Source: Nepenthes gracilis (lineage: Eukaryota > Streptophyta > Magnoliopsida > Caryophyllales > Nepenthaceae). Taken from it: a stretch of 64,000 bases of DNA. The translations under genes and the position numbers were made by a program. Positions 57,156 to 64,000 of this stretch are shown here, piece by piece (within the stretch, counting starts at the first letter, position 1; each line of letters opens with the position of its first letter). Below the pieces are notes generated by a model. The model did not search any database. It was given only the letters and a program-made list of their open reading frames with translations, and had not been told where the DNA came from. The stretch covers positions 10,822,001 through 10,886,000 of the forward strand of contig BSYO01000025.1 in NCBI GenBank assembly GCA_033239525.1, read 5' to 3'.

Positions 57156-57629
57156 ATGTGATTTAAATAAAAATTACTAAAAAAATCTTAATAAATAAAT
57201 GGTTATAAAAATACAAAAAAAATGTTCATCGTTGGTCAACTTTTTTAATAAGATCTTAGCATAACCTTTTCTTATAAAAATTATAATATGCCGGTCCAAA
57301 ACAAGGGCAAGCTCATTAGACGTAAAATTGGTTGTCCATGTGAGCTTACACATTCACATCTTCATGTTTGTATTCCACACGCCCACTTGCTGTTGATGTT
57401 CCCTTCAAGCTTTGGTATAATCAATTTGGTCACCCCTATTTGTTTCATATTTAATTCTTAGCCTTTAATAGTTATTTAAAAAATATTACTTTTAATTTTC
57501 TTAATTGCATGTCATGTCACTTAGACAAATAAAAACATTATCTTTTAATAAAAGTTATTTTTTGTGTGTTGCACCTTTTGAATTGGTTTAATCTGATATT
57601 TGCAATCCTGCTCCTCGTCAATTTATTTT

Positions 57630-58610
57630 TGTTGCGTCCGGGTTCGCGGTTTCCGTGACGGATTAGGAAGCCTTCAGATTCCTTAGCTCGCGCGCGTCGG
57701 TCGAAGGGTCCGGTCTCCGTCTCAATGAACCTGGACCTCCACAACACAAACAACAAACAAGAGGTTAGGGGTCCGGCAGGATTTCTCCCATCGAGGCCAC
57801 TCCGCCGCTCAAGTCAGCAAATTCCGCAATGAACGAAAATGGCGCACGCTAAGAGCGGTGCGCGGGTGTATGCTGTGGAAGTGTAAGAGATGCTAGTGTG
57901 GTGATATGGAGAAATGCAGTGAGCAGGTAGTGGAAGGCCTGGCTTCCTTGGTGCACCGCAATGGGTGGCTGACTTTTCGTGATCTGAGGAGATGCTGGGA
58001 AGGAGAGCGAGTAAGCTATTGCCGACGGAAGTGGGGTGATCCATAGTTCCGGCTCGTTACTCTCGTGTGATCGAATAGAGAAGAAGGGAGCTGTAGAGTA
58101 TGACTCGTCGTTTGAATTCTGGATTCAAAAGGAAGCAACAGATGAAGATGCTGAAGAAGATCCTCCCTTTCTCTGCGGGGTATGGGGGCTCTTATAGGCC
58201 TCTCCCCGTTGGACTCTGGGAGCCAAAATGCCCATGGCAGGGGCTGCTGCGCCGCTGGTCATTGTCATGGACCGCCGGTCACGCCGGTTGTCCTTTTGCA
58301 GTGGATGGCACGCTTCTGAGCGTTGCCGGCCACGCCCGATTTCCCCCTGAGAGGGGATTGGTTGGCCGCTTGCAAACGGCAGCGTGGGCTACTGACGCCG
58401 TACCAGCCGCTCCTCTATTGGCTAGCCTTTCCGCCTCCTCGCCGATTTCTCGGCAGCCGCATTAAATGCGTTGCAGGGAGACGTTGTGTTCTGCCAGACG
58501 AGCTTTGCAAGCGTTTCTTGACTGCTGGGATGGGCTGACCATTCCGTGTGGGCTTTCGGACCTTTCGTGGGCCGCGGATTTCTTCATGGGCCAGGACATG
58601 GGACCCAACA
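57630..58610 (-). mobile_element. Tat-type solo LTR, GC-rich, in copia-2 integrase
   Basis: 981 bp, TGTTGCGTCCGGG to GGGACCCAACA, with five-base inverted ends. ATTTT precedes and ATTTC follows (one mismatch). The CGCTCAAGTCAGCAAA phrase places it with the other Tat-type LTRs. Minus-strand TATA GGCCTATAAGAGCC is near 58199. It is the most GC-rich part of the right third and produces open frames at 57814-58663, none of which is a gene. Confidence 0.9.
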
Positions 58611-59805
58611 ATTTCCTTTATCAAAATCTACTTTTGTTATACACAGATTTATTATTTATATGATCAATCTTAACTGTTTGATACTTTTTATATTTTTAAA
58701 TAGATAATAAAAAACTCAAATTGATCACACGAATGAGGTCTTTCATTAGGATAATGCGGATTATATGTTTGCCTCATTCCAAAATGAATTCTAACAAACA
58801 AGCATTGCGTGCCATTGATCCTGGCTTTACACTTCCAAAAAAAATTGTCATGTTGAATGTAAGTGCCGTCATATTTTTGACATTGTTTGTTCTCTCATTC
58901 TCTTTGCCTCTCGTCCTAAATTATTTTGACAATAAGTCACATTTACAGCTGTCTATACTATTAATTGGGTTCCATCTCTTAGTATTTTGACAGAATTTTC
59001 ATTTGTATTTCTATCTAAAGGTACTTAATTATTTTCTTCCAAAAGTTTTTTATGGTACTTATTTTGTCTGATTCCCTTCTTATGAGCATACCAAACTTCA
59101 TCATTTTTCTCGCCTGTACTTTGTTCTTAACTATGGCATTGTACATAAGGGGTTATTGGTTTTATGCTCTTATAACAATGCATCTTTGTGCTTCTAAGAA
59201 TATTCAATTTTGGAAATATAATGTCATTATTTATGCTTCACCACAACACTTTCTTTTATTCTCAAATTTTTTATGATTTGACCATAGATTTCTTTTCAAA
59301 TTTTTTATTCGATACATATTAACTGAGCTCATCCAATTATCATCATACGAGTGCTCCTCGTGAGTCTAGCTCATCCGTTGATCTCGTCATCACAATCACC
59401 CCATCAGAATCTTCTTCCAATCTTGATATTCATCGCTTTAGTTAAGTAAGAGCTCCTCCTACCCATCTTAGTGACTATCATTATTTTCTACTCTTGCTAT
59501 TTTTTATGTGTCCCACACTTATTGTAAGCTATACTTTGACCTTTTATGGTAACCAGCTATATGTGAATAATTTAATAACATTTACAAAACTCATACTTGA
59601 GATTTAGTTGTTCATATCCCTTGTAAAAATGTAGTTGAGAATAATGGATTTATAAAGGAAAAATCAATTTTGATAATTTGAAGATACAACATCAAGCTGG
59701 TCTTGTTGTTAAATATTTTACTCAATAGTCGGGTATTGATTATTAAGATAGTTTCGCTCATGTCCCTCATCTCACTTCAACTTGATCTTTTATGGCCGTC
59801 ACTTC

Positions 59806-61857
59806 TGTGATATCCAATTTCTATTTATAAATTATGTTATCATCAATTAATTTTTAGGTTAACTTAAAAATAATTATATAATAAAAAATTTTAAAGGAAA
59901 ATCGATTTTGGGATTAGGCTTGACACTTGAAAGGCACCTAATCAGTACTTATATCCATTTCAGGCAGAATATGCATACCCGATGAGTGTCTCTAGAGCGT
60001 ACATATGTGTTTTGGAAAAAAAAGTGTAGCAGCTAATACATGCCTCTACAACGCATATGCATAATTTTGATATATTGTTTACGATTGAGACACGCCGAGG
60101 ACTTTGATAGTGTTTGATATACGTTTGACTAGTACTCGTGCACCGACTCATTTTTAAAGACAGTCGATGTACTGTTTTTTACAAGTTTTGTGGGAAAAAA
60201 ATAGGAAAGGTGAGAGAAAGAGAAGATGAAGAAGAGAAAGGAAGAGGAGAAAGTATATTTAAAAGTTTTATTTTGTTAGATCTATCAGATTAAGAGGTTA
60301 AGATAAATATTTTAAATCTATTTCCTTTATCTATTTGAAAATTCATTGATTTTATCTTTTTTTTTTATTTTGAGATGTATACATGTGACCATTTATCTTT
60401 CCACTCTGGGTATTATTACATGCATGCGATTTTGTCAAAGGTTTTAAGATTTTGCTTTGATTTTATCGAATATTTAATAAAATTGTTTATTTTATGTAAA
60501 AATAAGTGAATGTTTAAAATATTATATTTACATATGAAAATATTTGTAAATAAATAGTCATGAACATGTGTGTTTGGCCTTTATATGCAATTGTCCATGT
60601 ATATATTTCGATCCAAACTCTATTTTATTATTTATTTTGATATTTATATTTTTTACATGGTAAAAAAGTTATATATTTGTACTTTCTTGAAATGAATGTT
60701 TTATACCTTTTCTTCTAGAGAGAAAAAAGGTTTTAAATTTTTGTCATAGAGTTCCCTAATTTGGTACTTCTATTAAGAACTATTATAAAAAATTAAATGT
60801 AATAATATATTCAAACGTTTTAAGATATTCAGATAAACTTAAGGATTAAACCTATCATTCTTGGGTGGTAAAAAAAGGCATTGATCCCATCTATTGGAAA
60901 AAAAATTATAGACAACCTCCTTACAAGTGTAAATAGTAGTAATATGATATAAAGTTATCATAAGTACGTGTAATTCTTCCTTGCAATTAGTCTTTTGGTC
61001 TTTAAGTCTAGAATTTTAGCATGTTTTGAATTTTTGATATTTTACTTGTATATGATTTGACATTTAAGATTTATGAATTGGAGATTTATGTTTTGATCGG
61101 TGTTCAAATTTATCTAATTTTAAACCCAGACTTTCGGAACTCTCTGAACGATTTCATGCTTTGGATTACTTTGGTATATGTATTCAATTTACGAATTTTG
61201 TGTACGAAATTGTATTTGGATTTTGGCATTGGACATTTGGCATTTTCTTCATTTGAAATACTGGATTTGTACTCGTATTGTGTTGCATTTCCACTATTCT
61301 ATTTCGATATACATGTATTTATTATTATATAGATATAAATATATCTTTATTGTGCTTTCGACTCATAATATTTTCAACCCTTTCAGATTAGAGGACAATG
61401 GATTGCTTATTAGGTATTTAGAAAAGGATGATTAGAAGATTTTGTTTATATTTCATTGTATTTGGATTTATATTTTGATTTTGCATATTCAAGAAACAAT
61501 GAATATATATTATTGATAGCAATTTATATTATTTGGGGATTTATGTTGGATCGAAATTATGGTATTATTTGATTCATGAAGATGAGATGTTGCGATTGAA
61601 TAGTATTGAACTATTAATTTCTTTTTCAATTTTGGGTAAATAGGCTATTGCCAATGTTTCAAGACTGTATAGGTGGTTTAGATTAATTATTTATCTACTG
61701 ATATGCATCATAATTATTATTAATGGCTTGATTTTGTTACATTCAATCCCATTTTTGGGTAGTTGTATTCGGGTTTGTTTCCTTATGGATAAGAAAAATA
61801 TTTATTTGGTTTTAATTATAATCGAGTACTGCCTACTCTTGGTTCGACATAGCGACA
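59806..61857 (+). mobile_element. solo LTR, family D, in copia-2 RT
   Basis: 2052 bp, TGTGATATCCAATTTC to CATAGCGACA, flanked by ACTTC (59801-59805) and GCTTC (61858-61862). Its removal rejoins the RT as AVTS-SCQW. The layout matches family D: GA-rich leader at 60205-60255, AGGTTAAGATAAATAT near 60294, and a CCTATCATTCTTGGGTGG block near 60850. Confidence 0.88.
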
Positions 61858-62115
61858 GCTTCTTCATGCCAATGGCTAATATTTCAAATTGATATGAAAA
61901 ATATATTTTTACACTGTGACCTGACTAAGGAGGTCAAGATAAAACCTTCTAGTCATCCTTGTTCTCGTGGTCAGGTATGTCATCTTCGTTGCGCATTGTA
62001 TGCGCTTAAGAAGGCTCCTCATGCATGCTTTGTCAAGTTTAAATACATTGTTTCACAACTTGGTGTTTATCTCTAATTCTTTTTTATTCATCATATTGAC
62101 ATTGATATTACTATA

Positions 62116-63401
62116 TGTAACATTTTGGTGTTTTATTTTAGACTAATTGGATCTATAACCAATCAAGGTTATTAATTAAACAAATTAATATGTAGTTGGA
62201 GTCTTTTAGAATTAAAAATTTATAGTTGTGTTTAAACTAATTTTATGAAGGGTCTAAAATTGTTAGATTTATGATATCTTTCAGAGAATATTTTATTAAT
62301 TTTTTAACTGTGGTTGTGAGCAACAGGCACTGCAGCTCTGTGCTTCTGGGGGAGTTGCTATTGTGCTTCCACCTTTGGCGCTATGTACTGTCGTAATTAT
62401 CAAGGTGACAAGTTGGTAGTCGCCACTTACAATTCCTACTCTTGCAGCCGTTTGAGACCACGTGATGATAGTGACTGTTTAGATTCATTTGCTGAGTTGG
62501 AGTGGGCTGAATTGCATCTGTGGGCCTATCTAATGGTCGGCTCTAACAGCCCACATATTGTTGGGCAGATTTGAGTCAAGCTTCTTGGGCCCACCATCGT
62601 GTGCTCTAGATATTGAGCCCGAAGGAATTTGTCGCTAGGCTGCCGCTTCTCAATGCATCTTCATTTTGTGATTGGGGTTTTGGGCCAGCCCAACGACTAC
62701 TGGGCACATCAAATATTTAAAGAAATAAGAAAGAAAAATTTTACATAAGTTTAATGATAAGAATATTTTTTTCGTATGAAAAAATATAAAGAATATATTT
62801 ATATTTAAATAGAGTTTTCAATTTAATTATGTACAAATTATTATACAGAATTGATTGAATCTATTATAATATGTGCTAATATGTTATTAATAAAAATAAA
62901 ATATTGACCCTATCATCTACGGTTGAAAGTGGCGTTCGACCCTGCCTATACTATTAGCTCAGAGGCTGTAATCAATTTAATATTTTGTTATAAATTAATG
63001 TTTTAGAATATTAATATTTTAGCTTTCAGTTATTTTGATTATTAACGTATCTAATTGATGATGATATTATAATGTCAATGTTTATATTAGATTTTATAAT
63101 ATTTGAAAGTTAGTTTTGATACTTTAATATTAGTAATATACTTTTCCTTATATTTGATTTGAGGTCAAATTATTGTCAGGTTGGGTGTCACTTGTGGGTG
63201 TGTTATTTGGATCAAGTGGTTTGAATATTGTAATATTTCAAGTCATTTAATAGTATGCGATTTTCAAATTTGTGTTTGAAGTTCATTTTGGATTTTGGTC
63301 AATGGATTAAGTAATTAAAATTTTAAATGTTTAAGGACTAAAATCTAATTTAAGTTAATTATGGATTAGTAAACTAAGAAATTTGATTTTAGGACGTTAC
63401 A
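62116..63401 (+). repeat. possible family-D LTR derivative
   Basis: The copia-2 RT match stops at 62115 and a TGTAACATTTTGG start follows. At 62910-62945 the D block CTATCATCTACGGTTGAAAG TGGCGTTCG is almost the same as at 38205-38233, and the segment ends TAGGACGTTACA at 63401. It is shorter than other D copies, and 62320-62700 contains GC-richer sequence not seen in them. No target duplication was found. The 63-codon open frame at 62383-62574 is unrecognised. Confidence 0.5.
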
Positions 63402-64000
63402 AAAGTCATCCCATATCTAATTCATGTTTTGGAGATTGAAGTATATTGTTTTCTAGAGAAATTCTCATAGTCATGTGACCATAGTATGGTATAATATTGG
63501 AGGTTACAATGATGAGGGATACTGATTTGATATGTAGTTTTGATTTCTGGACCCTTAGTGGGTAGAGAGGATTTGGGTAGTGCTAGTCCTAAACCCTATG
63601 TGGGCGAAGGGGGTAAGTGTGTTTGAGATGTTTGCTCATTCATGGTGATAAAGTCTTAAAAAATCATTGATTCGGTCACATGTAAAACTTGCAAGTATTG
63701 GTTATTTCTTAATAGTTATCCAATTATTAGCTATGAATACGTAACGTTTGATTCATAATGATAGAATAATATCCGTAGATGTTGTTGTCATAACTTAGTG
63801 TTGTTAATATCTTTATTGAGAGAAGTTCAGTGCAACCTATATTATTATTAAGATTTGAATTCTATGAAATCTTTAGAGGATTCGTGATATTTGGTTCAAC
63901 AAAATTGTTTAGTTAGTGATCATTGTAGCTGCTCTTAAATCGTGATTATGACAAATTATAGAGTTTCTAATAAAATTTATTGTGGATCTTTTGCCTATTT
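63402..64000. other. unassigned right edge
   Basis: AT-rich sequence without a recognisable domain. It may be the interior of the element whose LTR ends at 63401, but no primer-binding site was visible. Confidence 0.35.

Larger units (their letters stand above)
39266..57227. mobile_element. composite insertion with long inverted terminal repeats (MULE-like?)
   Basis: The copia-2 frame stops at TTTGTTGGT (39257-39265) and resumes at ATCGTTGGT (57228-57236), a 9-bp direct repeat with two mismatches. The ends are inverted repeats: the left arm from 39280 (TATTTTTATCACCACTTATT, then TAATTTTTATCTAAATTGTG) is matched on the opposite strand by the sequence from 57215 downward (TATTTTTATAACCATTTATT, TAATTTTTATTTAAATCACA). 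The similarity continues through an AATTGAGC phrase and a GA-rich block for more than 450 bp, once two solo LTRs in the right arm are removed. Long arms and a 9-bp duplication suggest a Mutator-like element; no transposase was recognised. Most of its 18 kb is later insertions. Confidence 0.65.
54480..57227 (-). repeat. right arm of long inverted repeat, split by two solo LTRs
   Basis: Pieces 57156-57227, 55855-56223 and about 54480-54588, once joined, mirror the left arm 39266-39720. Clear matches to the left arm are GAATTGAGC-TTATTTTA, ATGAAAAA, and AG-TTAGAATAT (inverse of 56085-56165) and the purine block (inverse of 55870-55990). The arm is broken by solo LTRs at 54589-55854 and 56224-57155. 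Confidence 0.6.
35600..62115 (+). mobile_element. old Ty1/copia element (copia-2) shredded by nested insertions
   Basis: Plus-strand copia protein pieces appear in normal order across 26 kb: gag 35976-36830, end of gag and start of protease 36830-37002, rest of protease 39086-39265, GAG-pre-integrase and integrase start 57231-57629, integrase 58611-59280, RT 59560-59805 and 61858-62115. Each gap is an insertion with its own ends: solo LTRs at 37003-39085, 57630-58610 and 59806-61857, and a long inverted-repeat composite at about 39266-57227. The protein reading resumes at the same codon after each. LTRs of copia-2 itself were not identified with certainty. Confidence 0.85.
57231..62115 (+). 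pseudogene. copia-2 GAG-pre-integrase, integrase and RT, split by two solo LTRs
   Basis: From 57231 the frame resumes VGQL, then PVQNKGKLIRRKIGCPCELT, LWYNQFGHPYL and APFELV*SDI, the GAG-pre-integrase zinc region and integrase entry. After the solo LTR 57630-58610, mixed frames give DNADYMFASFQNEF, RHIFDIVCSLILFASRP, TAVYTINWVPS and, near 59080-59230, EHTKL, HKGLLVL and FGNI (integrase core and end). RT begins WIYKGKINFDNLK…GLVVKY near 59650 and reaches FMAVTS (59805). After the solo LTR 59806-61857 it continues SSCQWLIFQIDMKNIFLHCD and GQVCHLRCALYALKKAPHAC to about 62090. Many stops are present. Confidence 0.85.

Noticed and set aside
58100..58663. Open frames of 65-121 codons in a GC-rich stretch
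   Set aside because: They fall inside the solo LTR 57630-58610 and cross its end. No domain or start context supports a gene.
62383..62574. 63-codon frame with a more gene-like composition
   Set aside because: No family was recognised and it lies in a probable LTR derivative; there is not enough evidence to call a gene.

Overview
The window is AT-rich nuclear DNA from a flowering plant. The evidence is an intron-containing plant gene (two exons of actin-related protein 7, ARP7, on the minus strand) embedded in a dense, deeply nested set of plant retrotransposons (Ty1/copia, Ty3/gypsy chromovirus-like and Tat lineages), BED-type hAT transposons, an Au-like SINE and long-LTR solo elements. Nothing bacterial, viral or organellar was recognised. 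Almost every open frame longer than 60 codons is a fragment of a decayed transposon or a chance frame in an LTR.

Layout, left to right. 1-3575: plus-strand Ty3/gypsy gag-pol relic. 3580-14260: a minus-strand Tat-lineage gypsy element (5' LTR 13083-14260, then gag, protease and RT toward lower coordinates). It is broken by a hAT element (4516-8019, 8-bp target duplication) and two solo LTRs (8089-10338 and 11791-12709). 14630-15960: a second hAT transposase relic. 17369-23321: ARP7 exons 2 and 1 around a 5.66-kb intron that carries a SINE, a hAT-type non-autonomous element with exact 14-bp inverted ends, a 190-bp tandem duplication and a Tat LTR scrap. 23480-25150: microsatellites and low-complexity DNA. 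25160-28036: a minus-strand gypsy gag joined to its own 2-kb LTR (called family D here). 29786-35594: one complete copia element with two LTRs, a primer-binding site, all pol domains and an exact CCATT target duplication; a 0.4-kb piece of its reverse transcriptase is inverted.

From 35976 to 62115 a second, older copia element (copia-2) can be followed in order: gag, protease, GAG-pre-integrase, integrase, RT. It is interrupted by solo LTRs at 37003-39085, 57630-58610 and 59806-61857, and by a composite insertion at about 39266-57227. That insertion has long inverted terminal repeats and a roughly 9-bp target duplication. Inside it sit a non-coding LTR element with Tat features (39795-50067, itself hit by LTR family B), another LTR-like block, a small inverted-repeat element containing a tRNA-Asp-like relic, and three more solo LTRs.

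The only host gene seen is ARP7, a nuclear actin-related protein of chromatin-remodelling complexes. Its third and later exons are not in the window, so the gene either runs on across more than 17 kb of transposon-filled intron or is cut. I did not find a new defence system, CRISPR array or metabolic cluster. The strongest unusual structures are the long-TIR composite, the inverted RT segment, and the very high ratio of solo LTRs to intact elements. All boundaries were read by eye; no alignment or database search was run.
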